From Pycnococcus provasolii (lineage: Eukaryota; Chlorophyta; Pseudoscourfieldiophyceae; Pseudoscourfieldiales; Pycnococcaceae), in assembly GCA_938743325.2 (NCBI GenBank), contig OW568864.1, positions 1,116,001 to 1,180,000 of the forward strand: DNA of 64,000 nucleotides, in the 5' to 3' direction. A program made the translations under genes and the position numbers. Of this stretch, positions 9,305 to 18,568 are shown piece after piece (position 1 is the first letter of the stretch; each line of letters starts with the position of its first letter). Under the pieces are notes generated by a model. That model ran no database searches and was not told the origin of the DNA. It was given only the letters and a program-made list of their open reading frames with translations.

Positions 9305-10503
9305 ATGGCGGCGGTGGCGGTGGCGGGCGGGCGGGCTTATGGGCGGCCACCCCTCTTCGGCGCTTTTTCTTCGGCCACCCTTATTCTATTCACTTTGGCC
9401 GTGCTACACGCACTTGCGGCGCTCGCAGCTCCCGTCGTGCAAGACACACGTTCTCTCAAGTGCCGCACCTGCCAACTGACAGTCGCGCACCTTGACGAGG
9501 CACTCGTACCGCTTCTTTTTGACATGCTTGGCAAACCGACGCCACCTGCGTATGGCGCAATAGATGAGCTGGTCGAGGCGAAGGTAGGTTGTTCCCATGT
9601 GATTTCACGTGAAGAAATATCACTCGCGAGTTTTACTTGAAGTTTTTATACTCACCACGACATTCGTATCGTTACTTGCAGGTGGAGAAGGCGTGCTTAA
9701 CGAGCTCGATTCACCTTGTGGCGGCGCGGCGCAAAGTGTGCGCGCAGCTGCTTGAAGACCACTTCGATACCATTGCCGCGGCATTTCGAGCCATCGCAGA
9801 CGCGCACGTGAACGGCGACGCTTCCGACGAACCCGACGCCGTGACTGCGGTGTGTGGCAACTCGACGCGTATTTGTGAAGGAAAATATGCAGACATGGAG
9901 GTTTCTGACGTCGTTAAGCTTGAGGAGCAGCTCGCTTTGTCGTCAGTCAGCGGCGCTGGAAACGGCGCTGGCGAAGAAGACGACGAAAAACGCCAGTTCC
10001 TCTCAGAATCGAAGCCAGGAAAGAAGGCGCAGCGCACGTTTGGCAGCGCACGCAAGCTAGTTGCGAGTACATTCCTTGACGAAGTGGTTGTCGCGGAGCA
10101 GCGTGATGCCGTGGTGTATTTCGCGACGCCCAAGGCTACTCCGAGGTTACACGCAGCCACACTTGCAAACGTTCACTGGCTGGCGGAGCAGACGTCGAGC
10201 AAAGGATGTCTCGTTGGCGTTCTGGATGTCGAGCTTAATCGCGTGCCTCCTCCGTACGGAACACACCTCGCCGCCGGTGCGTCGGTGCAGATCTACGCCG
10301 CTGGGCGGAAGAGGTCTCCCGTCGTCGCGTTTCACCACGACGTGGCCCACGGCGACGTCGGCGCGGACGTAGCGCCTCGTCGCTCTGATTTGCTGTCCAT
10401 CTTGGGCCGCCGCGCGGGGCGCGTGGATACGCAGGCGCGCGCGAACGCGTCGGCGATCCGGCTGACAGATGCGGTGCGCGACGGCTCGGCGCGCGAGCTG
10501 TGA
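9305..10503 (+). CDS. Secretory saposin-like/thioredoxin-fold protein
   Basis: Exons 9305-9583 and 9682-10503 (98-bp intron, GTAGGT...TTGCAG, phase 0) give 366 residues. A hydrophobic segment near residues 20-38 is a signal peptide or anchor. It is followed by a Cys-rich helical part (LKCRTCQL, then VEKACLTSS, KVCAQLLEDH, VTAVCGNSTRICEGKY) whose spacing resembles saposin-like or canopy-type domains. Residues about 210-305 look like a thioredoxin fold (a VVYFATP strand, then LAEQTS, GVLDVELNR, and ASVQIYAAGRK before the last strand), but the active-site CxxC is replaced by TPKATPR-type sequence, so no redox role is expected. It is probably an ER/secretory chaperone-like protein. Start choice is the first ATG. 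Fold calls are inference. Confidence 0.65.
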
Positions 10504-10626
10504 CAAAGGGTTACCATAGTTGTAAAAAAATGCACGTGTACAGTACATAAAAAGTCAAGCACACGAAGCACGCCAGCCAGCTCCCACCAAACTAAAATGG
10601 ATCGCCGGATACCTTCGCCGGATCGA

Positions 10627-10667
10627 GTTAGGGTTAGGGTTACGTGGGTAGGGCTCTGGGTAGGGTT
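10627..10667. repeat. Interstitial TTAGGG-like array
   Basis: Two perfect and about three degenerate units (GTAGGG, TAGGGCT, TAGGGTT) end about 50 bp before the ADA2 start codon. Confidence 0.8.
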
Positions 10668-10717
10668 CGGATGCCTTCTGGCGGCTCACTCGCCCTTTTC
10701 ACTCCCTTCCACCAACC

Positions 10718-12385
10718 ATGCCGCCCGACGCCCCTCCTCCTGCCGCTGCCGCTGCCACTGCTGGTGGCGCCGGCGCTGGCGCTGCTGCTGGCGCTGGCGG
10801 GTGGTCCGCCGACGCGTCGGGGCGTCGAGGAGGCTCGCGACGCACGGGATCGCGCGGCGCCTCCTCCAACGCCGTGACGCGCATGCTGATAAAGGCGGCG
10901 CCGAGGGCAGAGGCGGCGAATCCAACCGCACAGCTCGGGAAGCGCCGGGGTGCGCCGTCGGCGTGCGCGTACTGCCACAAGGACACGACGGGGGATGTGC
11001 GCATTCGATGCGCTGAGTGCGTCGAGCCCTTCGAGCTGTGCGTGCAGTGCTTCAGCGTGGGAGCAAGCCTGAACCCACACAAGCCCACGCACCGCTACCG
11101 AGTGCTAGATGACCTGTCCTTCCCCATCTTCTCCGACGACTGGGGGGCGGACGAGGAGACGAGGCTTCTCGAGGCGCTGTCAAGCTTCGGGCCCGGCAAC
11201 TGGTCTGAGGTGGCGGAGCACGTCGGCTCGAAGACCAAGCAGCAGTGCTACGCACACTACGTCGAGTGCTACGTCGACAGCGTGAAGCGGCGGCGTTTGG
11301 AGGCTGGTGATGATACGGACGGCGACGCGGACGGCGGCGATGACGACGACATGAGGCCCATGACCATCGAGGAACGAAAGCTGGCTGACGAGCGTGACGC
11401 GCTGGCAGCTGCAAATGACCCCACGTCGGCGGCGGCTGCCGCAGCAGCAGCCGCGCCTCCTCCTCCTCCACCCCGCGTCGCGGGAAATCAGCAGGACATC
11501 ACCGGATACCACGCACGGCGCAGCGAGTTTGACACGCCGCACGAGCCGGAGGCGGAGCTGCCGCTCGCGGAGCTCGAGCTTCGCGCGGATGACACACCCG
11601 CCGAGAAATCTCGGAAGCTCCAGATGCTGCGCATTTACCAGAAGCGCCTCGAGGAGCGCGAGCGCAGGCGGCAGTTTGTCGTCGCACGCGGCTTGTGCAA
11701 CGTACGTCGCATACAGGCGGTGGAGCGCAAGCGCAGCTGGGCGGAAAATAGGGTGGCAAGCCTTCTGCGCCCGTTCCTGCGCTTCGTCCCAGCCGCGGAG
11801 CACGACGCGACGGTGGACGGATTTGTGCACGAGCTGCGGCTGCGCGCTCGCATCGCGAAGCTCAAGGAGTACCGCCGCGCGGGTCTGGCCAACCTTAGCG
11901 ATGCTGACGCGTACGACTCGGAAAAGCGCAGAAGGCGTGAGGCGGCGGCGGCTGGCCTTCAGCACGCGCAGGCGCAGGCATCAGCCGCCGCGATGGCGGC
12001 AACGGGGAATTCGGGCGGCATGGTGGCGTCTGGGTCACGCGCGCAGTTGCCAGTAGATCCCGTGCCGGCAGGAAATCCCGACCCTGTGTTTGTCGACGGT
12101 CTCGGCTGCTACGCGGGATCTGTGCTTGGCGTGGATCCACGCGACGTGCCGGTGACGTCGGAGGAACTGTCCGCAATATCGGGTGGGCTCGACATTCGTC
12201 TGCATCCCGGCACAGCTTACCTGACGTCCACTGAGCGCCGCACGCTTGCAAGCACGCACATCATACCCGCGTCGTACCTCGCAGAGAAGGCGGAGTACCT
12301 GTTCAAACCAGACCGCACTTCGGACTACCCGAGCAGCTATCGCACGCGGAACGCGGCGGCTACGTTCGTACGTGACCAACTGTAA
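10718..12385 (+). CDS. Transcriptional adaptor ADA2 (ZZ finger, SANT, SWIRM-like)
   Basis: 555 residues. After an Ala/Gly-rich N-terminus, residues 83-128 form a ZZ zinc finger (CAYCHKD...IRCAECVEPFELCVQC...H..H). It is followed directly by a SANT domain (139-188: DDWGADEETRLLEALSSFG, GNWSEVAEHVG, then KTKQQCYAHY). The middle has acidic and Ala/Pro-rich linkers plus the ADA2-specific charged helix region (LQMLRIYQKRLEERERRR, KRSWAENRVASLLRP, FVHELRLRARIAKLKEYR). The C-terminus (about 480-545) is a divergent SWIRM-like helical domain. ADA2 is the nuclear subunit that activates the GCN5 histone acetyltransferase in SAGA-type complexes. It is a single exon. A telomere-like array sits just upstream, and its last codons plus 3' flank are copied 368 bp downstream. 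Confidence 0.93.
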   Translation: MPPDAPPPAAAAATAGGAGAGAAAGAGGWSADASGRRGGSRRTGSRGASSNAVTRMLIKAAPRAEAANPTAQLGKRRGAPSACAYCHKDTTGDVRIRCAECVEPFELCVQCFSVGASLNPHKPTHRYRVLDDLSFPIFSDDWGADEETRLLEALSSFGPGNWSEVAEHVGSKTKQQCYAHYVECYVDSVKRRRLEAGDDTDGDADGGDDDDMRPMTIEERKLADERDALAAANDPTSAAAAAAAAAPPPPPPRVAGNQQDITGYHARRSEFDTPHEPEAELPLAELELRADDTPAEKSRKLQMLRIYQKRLEERERRRQFVVARGLCNVRRIQAVERKRSWAENRVASLLRPFLRFVPAAEHDATVDGFVHELRLRARIAKLKEYRRAGLANLSDADAYDSEKRRRREAAAAGLQHAQAQASAAAMAATGNSGGMVASGSRAQLPVDPVPAGNPDPVFVDGLGCYAGSVLGVDPRDVPVTSEELSAISGGLDIRLHPGTAYLTSTERRTLASTHIIPASYLAEKAEYLFKPDRTSDYPSSYRTRNAAATFVRDQL

Positions 12386-12817
12386 TATAAAAGTCTTCTT
12401 GTTTTTTCTTTCCTTGCCGAGTTGCCAAAGTGCTTCTTTCATACCCCTCATCATGCGCGTTAGAGGACCCCGACGTCGTCAACCTCCTACCAGGCTACCA
12501 GTACTACCGCGCGAGCGGTAGTACTTCGAAGAGAAATCTCCATTTGTCTTGTGTTGAGACAACCTCTTTTGAAGAGATTGGGTCGTACTTCCGATGTAGG
12601 ATTTGGTGCTGTGAGGACAACTGATTCGGTAGATCTTAACGCAACTAAACACTGTCATTTACTATGACGCTCCTCTTAAGGTTGGTAGTCCTTGGAGAGA
12701 AGTCAGAGAACATTGCATGTGGCCCGTTACTTCCACACTTGCACCAACTGTAATTCAAAAGTCTTCTGTTTTTTCTTTCCTTGCCGAGTTGCCAAAGTGC
12801 TTCTTTCATACCCCTCA
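12375..12817 (+). repeat. Direct duplication of the ADA2 3' end
   Basis: A 76-bp segment at 12375-12450, covering the last ADA2 codons, stop and start of the 3' UTR, recurs at 12743-12817 with one indel and one or two substitutions. The sequence between the copies is not similar to what follows the second copy. The whole 12386-13170 stretch otherwise holds no convincing gene, only two short inverted repeats and a GGC-rich patch (12961-12996). Confidence 0.85.
12501..12524. repeat. Inverted repeat, 10-bp arms
   Basis: GTACTACCGC and its exact reverse complement are separated by 4 bases (GCGA). It could form a hairpin; no role is known. Confidence 0.8.
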
Positions 12818-13021
12818 CCGCACTCTTTTTTCTTGCTCTGACGGCTCGCGTACACTCTGGCACAGGCGTCATGACTCATGAGCCTGCTCCTACTAGTGCT
12901 GAGGAGGTGGGGGACGAAGCGCGGCGACTCGTGCTTGGTAAAGTTGCATATTCACGAGAAGGCGGTGGCGGCGGCGGCGGGCCGGCGGCGGCGGCGATGC
13001 GAAAATTACGTATATCGGAAA

Positions 13022-13040
13022 GGGACCTCCGGGAGGTCCC
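13022..13040. repeat. Inverted repeat, 9-bp GC-rich arms
   Basis: GGGACCTCC and its reverse complement are separated by one G. It falls in the 3' flank of the minus-strand gene that starts at 13932. Confidence 0.8.
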
Positions 13041-13170
13041 CACACGATGTAAACGTCGGGAACGTGTGCGCCGCCATTTAATGAATGTTTGCTCAACCGG
13101 GATCCCACTTTTCCTCCACGACATCACTCAGAAAATGGGTTCTACGAGGGATCCCCGTCAGTGTGCGGAA

Positions 13171-13932
13171 TCATACTAAGATTAATAACATCACGTTTAC
13201 AATCAATTTCCCGATTGATTTCACGAACTGGTCCGTGACCATGTCCATCTCCTGTCTCACAACCTCGCTGCCGATGCCCAGCTCGTCGTTGTCGCGCACA
13301 GCCGTCCATACGGCTGCGCGCACGGCGGCGACGACGCCGAACGGCTTGTTTTCAAAAAATCATTTAAACACGTTTGGTCTGTCTGCGTACTCCTCTTCAT
13401 CGAATCCGAGGTTCTTGTACTTTTCCGCCGGAGTCATCCCGTTGAGCGCCTGCACGGCTGCTCCGATTAAATTCGACGTGCACGGCTCTTCCGCTTTACA
13501 CGTGGTGTCTTCTTCACCAGTGCCCCTCTTGGAAAAATTCTCCATCTGCTTCTTGGCGTAATCTCTCCTGTCCCCGTCGCAGTCCATCATGCCGCCTTGG
13601 CACTTGACGGACGCAGCCTCAAGTTGTTGGTCAGCGAATTCCGAGAATCCCTTGGGCGCCACCTTGATGTCTAGTGCGTTCGCCGGGAGTGCAGCGATCG
13701 CGCATGCAATTGCAAGAGCTGACGTGGTTGCGACAGTTTTTTTCTGAAACTCTCTCAAAGAGTGCTGCAAGTCCGCGTCGGACGCGTGCGTTGCTGCGCC
13801 ACCGGGAGCACCGCGTGTCGCAGGTGCGAAAGAGCAGGAGGCTGTGCGTGTGGTGATCTGCCTCGTTGAGCCCGAGATACACGACGAAGGCGCATACGTG
13901 CGAGATACAAGAGAGCGAGGTACACGCGGCAT
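13171..13932 (-). CDS. Thylakoid-lumen-type protein with an in-frame TGA at 13360-13362
   Basis: From the ATG at 13930-13932 there are 190 codons, then TGA (13360-13362), then 62 more codons in the same frame to a stop at 13171. The N-terminus is a bipartite plastid/lumen signal: a Ser/Arg/Thr-rich transit peptide, then KKTVATTSALAIACAIAALP ending in an ANA cleavage site near residue 86. The mature part carries APKGFSEFADQQLEAASVKC, GGMMDCDGDRRDY and FKAEEPC-like Cys residues, then LGFDEEEYADRPNVFK before the TGA. After it, FFENKPFGVVAAVRAAVWTA and DNDELGIGSEVVRQEMDMVT continue with the same GC-rich codon use, so the tail looks coding. Options are a nonsense mutation or base error (TGG to TGA), selenocysteine, or an improbable 27-nt intron. 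The family is not recognised. An in-frame Met further upstream (14076) is less likely as start. Confidence 0.6.
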
Positions 13933-14193
13933 CGAACGGCAGAGGTTGGTTGAGGTGTGTGTTGCGACGAGGAATGGAGAGGTGGTCAGTGTGTTGAGAG
14001 AAGGGAAAAATCTAGCAAAAAAAGATAAAAAAGATTTCTCATGAAGATTTCCATTTGGGGGTTGGTTTGAGGGCATGCGGGTGAAAAGGTTACCGGGTAG
14101 GGGTTGGAAAAAAGTTCAAGAGTTGACCAACTCCGGCAGTCCGGTTTGACCGGGCGTGGTTTTTTTCGCACTCCTTCCGGGCTGTCGCAGGTG

Positions 14194-16671
14194 ATGTCGG
14201 GGCGTCCGGGCGCGTCATGCCCGCCGCACGTCCCCTCGTACTGCACCGTGTGCGGCCTCCTGCTGCCGGCCGTCGCAATCAACAGGGACCATGCATCCGC
14301 GGCGTGCCAGTGCTGGAAGCGGGCCGCCTCGCAGGTTGACATGGCACTCATACAAAAGCAAACGTTCAAACCAAGAAACAAGAGAGACTTGCAGCCACCA
14401 CCCACCATCAACGGGTCTGTGCCAGAGTCGTGGGGCGCCATCGTCACGCTCGCCGTGCCTCGCAAGGCGCTCTTAACAACGCCATTTTCAAACCCAGAGC
14501 AAGAAAAGGCGCGCGCTCGGGTGCTCGCGAGACGGGAGTGGGAGGCGGCGGAACACGCTGCAAGGGCGGCCCGGCCGAAGGTGGACTCTCTCCGCCTCGA
14601 GTGGGCAAAAAGGCAGGAGAAGCTAGGCGCTCTCTTCGGCAAGCTCGCAAGCTGGTTCAACGCTCTCGCGGGGCCTATGTGGGTCGACGGAAGGAGAATC
14701 GCACCGGAGACGGTCAAGAAGGCCATCGCGCTGAAGCGAGCAGCCGCCGCCGACGCGCGTGCAGGGTCGAGCGCAGCGGCACGCCGCATCGCCTTGGCGG
14801 CGCGGCGAAGGGAGCTTGCGGCAAGCATGGCGCCAATGAATCGGCAGCAGAAGACGGCGCACGGCTTGGCGCAAGTCGCGCTCGCCACCGAGGCGTTCGC
14901 GTTCCCGTCAGCCGAAGATGCGTGGTTCGTGCACGCGCTCGTTGACCTGGCACTCATATACGAGCTTGTCGTTTGCGCTCCGGCACTGCTTGCGCGCCGT
15001 GCGTGGGCCACACGTGCATGGTTCTTCATGTCGTGGCAGCCTTTGACGCTCGTTCGCCTCGCCGTCGCCGTCGCGGGATATTCGAACGTCGCCATGTGGC
15101 TCAGAGTTGCCGCGTGCATTCGAGTCCCTCGCAGTCTCACTCTACTCGCTGTGGCTGTACGTCGATCGCGCAGCTCTCGACGCGCATTGGAGCGCGTTGC
15201 CCTCGCTCGAGGTGGCACGCCCGAATCGGAGTCTGCTGCGCTGCTCTCGCTTGACCGTGCTGAGGATGGTTGGCACACCGTCGACGCCGTCATGTGCTCC
15301 GGCGTGTGGCTCGTCTGGGCACTTGCCGGGATGCTCGTGTGGACAGGTACCTCGCCCACGACCGCCTCCGGTGCACGCACTGCAGCATTGCTTATCGCCG
15401 GTGCTGGACCAGCACACGCGGAGGCGCCGGAGACGGCAGCGTCGGCAGCCGCAGCCGCGGCGCTTGGCTGGATGTGGTTTCTGCTCGCCTGCGGTGCCGC
15501 GGTGGCACGTGCGACGGCATCGATGACGGCAACAAAACGCGCCTCATCTCTCCCACCGCCGGGCATGAGCGCCCTGAATTGCCACCATCCTACGCACGAC
15601 CCGATCGATCCATCAGCTAAAAGCTTGACGAAGGATGTACTACCTCGCGCGTGCGCGCTCGACATTGCCTCCCTCAACACCATGTGCAGGTCGCTGGTGG
15701 TAGATGGCAGCGAGGATATCGCGCACGTGCAGGCATCGCTGACAAGCCGTGAGCTAGCATCTAGCCTACAGCACGCGCGCATGGCACCTCGTCTGAAGCT
15801 GCTTCGCAAGTCAGGCATTCTGCGCCATGCTCCGGACGATATGCTGTCATCTCTCACGTCGCGCGCGGACCTTTGGCTTTGTCCGAGCCGCTCGGCGTGC
15901 GTCTCAGATGGTCTGCCGTTGGCATCCCACGTGCTCGTTCCTGGCGGCGCCGCGCAGCACGTTCTATCAATCGTTCACGGCTGCCTTCGCGTGGACTCCG
16001 CCACGGTTGATCACGGCCTGGTTCTTGAGTCAGCCGCAGTCGAACGCCATCGCGTGCTTCCACATATCGTCGCGGACGCGCCCACGGCGGTGCTCGCGCT
16101 GCGCATCTTCGACCTTCGTGGCGAGCTCGAGGGGCGAGATGGTCGGGTCGTCAGCCTTGAGTGCGAAGCCCTTCGCCGGCGCTGGCGGATGCGAGCTCGC
16201 CACGCGGCATTCCGCGAGGAGATTGCGAGTTTCGCTGAGGCGTACCTTCGCCTGTCGTCCGCGACGTCGCTCGACGACTCGCTGACAAAGCTTTCGCGCT
16301 TCCGCGAGGCGTCCGCAGACCGCGTTTCTTGGTATGCGAACAAGCTAGTGACGATCTACGGCGCACCGCCTTGGCGCGCGCTTACCATTTCCGTGCGCGA
16401 CTCCTCCGCGCGCGCGATCCAGCGCGCGTACCGCCGCTGGTCGCGTCACCCTCGCGTGCTTTCTCGCCTTCGTCGCCACGGCGCGCCGCCCAGTTCACGC
16501 AACGTGGCTGTTTGGCGCCGCCGCATCGTCGACAGGTGCGACGAGGCGCAGCTTGCGGTAAGCGCGCTGGAGCTGCAGCGCCGTCAGACTTCTCGAAGTC
16601 TCGCTCGCGGCGTGGAACGCGTCGACGACGCCCTGAAGGCGTTGGCGATCCTGAGGAGGCTTGGAGGTTGA
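14194..16671 (+). CDS. Channel-like membrane protein with degenerate cyclic-nucleotide-binding region and IQ motif
   Basis: 825 residues from the first ATG; the frame is open further upstream without an ATG. A Cys/His cluster near the start (CPPHVPSYCTVC...H...CQC) may bind zinc. A charged helical stretch precedes several hydrophobic segments between about residues 250 and 460 (ALVDLALIYELVVCAPALLA, LVRLAVAVAGYSNVAMWL, VMCSGVWLVWALAGMLVW, LGWMWFLLACGAAVA). Residues about 520-650 follow the CNG/HCN C-linker and CNBD plan (LKLLRKSGILRHAPDDMLSSL, then HVLVPGGAAQHVLSIVHGCL), but the phosphate-binding cassette is poor. An IQ-like motif (ARAIQRAYRRWSRHP) lies near 739. No G-Y/F-G selectivity filter is visible, so conduction is doubtful. 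It diverges from the lumen-protein gene across about 260 bp. Confidence 0.6.
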   Translation: MSGRPGASCPPHVPSYCTVCGLLLPAVAINRDHASAACQCWKRAASQVDMALIQKQTFKPRNKRDLQPPPTINGSVPESWGAIVTLAVPRKALLTTPFSNPEQEKARARVLARREWEAAEHAARAARPKVDSLRLEWAKRQEKLGALFGKLASWFNALAGPMWVDGRRIAPETVKKAIALKRAAAADARAGSSAAARRIALAARRRELAASMAPMNRQQKTAHGLAQVALATEAFAFPSAEDAWFVHALVDLALIYELVVCAPALLARRAWATRAWFFMSWQPLTLVRLAVAVAGYSNVAMWLRVAACIRVPRSLTLLAVAVRRSRSSRRALERVALARGGTPESESAALLSLDRAEDGWHTVDAVMCSGVWLVWALAGMLVWTGTSPTTASGARTAALLIAGAGPAHAEAPETAASAAAAAALGWMWFLLACGAAVARATASMTATKRASSLPPPGMSALNCHHPTHDPIDPSAKSLTKDVLPRACALDIASLNTMCRSLVVDGSEDIAHVQASLTSRELASSLQHARMAPRLKLLRKSGILRHAPDDMLSSLTSRADLWLCPSRSACVSDGLPLASHVLVPGGAAQHVLSIVHGCLRVDSATVDHGLVLESAAVERHRVLPHIVADAPTAVLALRIFDLRGELEGRDGRVVSLECEALRRRWRMRARHAAFREEIASFAEAYLRLSSATSLDDSLTKLSRFREASADRVSWYANKLVTIYGAPPWRALTISVRDSSARAIQRAYRRWSRHPRVLSRLRRHGAPPSSRNVAVWRRRIVDRCDEAQLAVSALELQRRQTSRSLARGVERVDDALKALAILRRLGG

Positions 16672-17398
16672 GCTAATGTAAACTTAAGGTTAGACTAACT
16701 ACTACAGTAAGAAATGTAAACATAGTTTTACTTTCGAGACCCGTTCTGTCACACACACGAAGTCACAAGTCACAAGTCACAAAGTCAGGCGCCCCCCACC
16801 CCGCTCAACTTCACCCTACAGTAAGGTACCCCTAAAGTTGCCCCCTGACATCCTGAACGCGTTCTGAAAGACGTGCTGCTGAGCGCCCACCACGCCCACC
16901 CGGGGCCGGGGAGCGAGAGGAGAGTACAGTAGTACCACCCTAGTTGTTCGTTCGCCACTACCACTACAGCCTGACAGCGGCAACAACAAGCCACACAAGT
17001 CACAACAAGCACTAGCACCAGCTGTTAACAGGACAAGGCAACAGACTGACAGACGATGGATGGCGGGGAACTTAACTGGCGGGGAAGTATGTACAAAAAA
17101 TCTCCCACCTTCTGAGGCCCTCCCTCCCCTGATGCCACCTGAAGGAAGCCTGAAGGCCGAATTCGGGAAGGCGCGAAATCAAAGCAAGCAATATATCCCG
17201 CCCCTGAAAAATCCAAATGGGTTTGCGGACCCCTGTTGTTTTAGGTGTTGTTGTCCCTCTCTTCTCTGCCCTTCTCCCCTTCTGTCTGGGGTTTCCCTGC
17301 CCGTTTTCCCCCCCCCCGGGCCCCGGTTGTCCGTTTCCACGTCAGGCAGGCCGTCGGCTCATTCGCATCCATCCGCCATTCTATTCATTCATTCTCGT
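16672..17398. other. Intergenic / 5' region of the lipase gene
   Basis: 727 bp. The lipase reading frame is open from about 17060, but that part is Pro/Cys-rich and unlike a protein start, so I treat it as 5' UTR. A short direct repeat (AAGTCACA, 16759-16780) and CACAACAA tracts (16980-17010) are the only structure. No gene is seen. Confidence 0.5.
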
Positions 17399-18537
17399 AT
17401 GTCCTCGTCAACACCACCACAGCCCTCTCCTGGGTTTGGGTCCTCGTCATCTTCGTCATCCTCGTCGTCGTCTTCTTTTTTGTCTTTATTCACCTTTTGG
17501 ATCCTTGATGTGCTCGAATCGGCAGCGGCGGCGATCGTACGTTTTCGTTTTCTTGTTTTTCTTGTCTTGTTTTTCTCTCACTTTGCTCACATCATCACGA
17601 TCTCCCGTTTTCACACAATGTGCTTTTTTTTCACAACGGCGCGATCATTTTCTCAGAACAAGGAGCTGTTCCTGGCGTTCGCGAGACTCGTGCACGGCAT
17701 GGCGGCGGTCTTCTACTCAGCAACCGCTGAGCCGGGGTACTACGGACGACTGCGGAACAGAAATAGCACGCTAGCGCCGGACGCGAGAGCGAGGTGGAGA
17801 CTCTACTGGGAAAAGCACGAAAGCTCGAGGAGCAGGCTAGGGGAAGTCGCACGCAGGTACTGCCAGGAGGTGGCGAACGCAAAGGCGGCGCTCGCGTCGT
17901 CAGCCTCGGAGCGAAGAAGAGCCGGACGGAGAACGGACGGAGGAAGCACGACCGAAGGTTTGACGGAGGACGGCGAGTCCGACGCAAGCCTCGGGCCGTG
18001 GCACGACTCCATCGGCACGCAAGGATGGCCGTCAAGTACAGAGACGCTTCTGCAAAGGCGCGGCGGCGACGACTCCGACGCCGCAGGCGACGTCGCGGCG
18101 AACGGCGACGACGACGTCAGCGACGACGAGGTGATGGGTGCTGTCACCGCGAGACGCGGAGGGCCGTTCCGCCGCAAGCACCTGCATGGCCTTGACGCTC
18201 CGGGAACGACCAAGGGACGGCAGGGTGGGCACCGCCGGCGTGGCGTGCTAGAAGAGCTGCCACTGCACGTGGATGTGGCAATCGCTTCAGCATTCCACGC
18301 AGCACGACAGTGGACGAGTCGCGCGCGTAGGAACGGGTCGACGGTGCATGAGGAGGTGCCGACGCCTCCTCACTCCGCCTCATCTACATCCACCACCACA
18401 ACCACCACCACAACCACCTCCCCCTCCTTCGCTGCCAGCGCCGATACCGCCACGCTCGCTCCCGACACATTGCCTTTGACGCGAACACGCGAACACAAGC
18501 ACCACCTCCACCATCATCGACGCCGACGACGTGCTGC

Positions 18538-18568
<31 letters not shown>

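Noticed and set aside
12800-13170. Hairpins at 13022-13040 and near 13048 as SECIS candidates
   Set aside because: They lack the ATGA/GA quartet and unpaired AA of a SECIS element by eye.
12781-13179. 132-codon forward frame with a signal-peptide-like start
   Set aside because: It begins inside the duplicated ADA2 3' flank, runs through a GGC repeat and overlaps the 3' part of the minus-strand lumen-protein gene; no conserved pattern.
13333-13359. A 27-nt intron (GTG...AAG) to remove the in-frame TGA
   Set aside because: Far below the 90-190 bp intron sizes seen here and with no CAG-type acceptor; kept only as an unlikely alternative.
13986-15857. 623-codon minus-strand frame antisense to the channel-like gene
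   Set aside because: Mirror of a GC-rich coding frame; Ala/Ser/Arg-rich composition and no domain.
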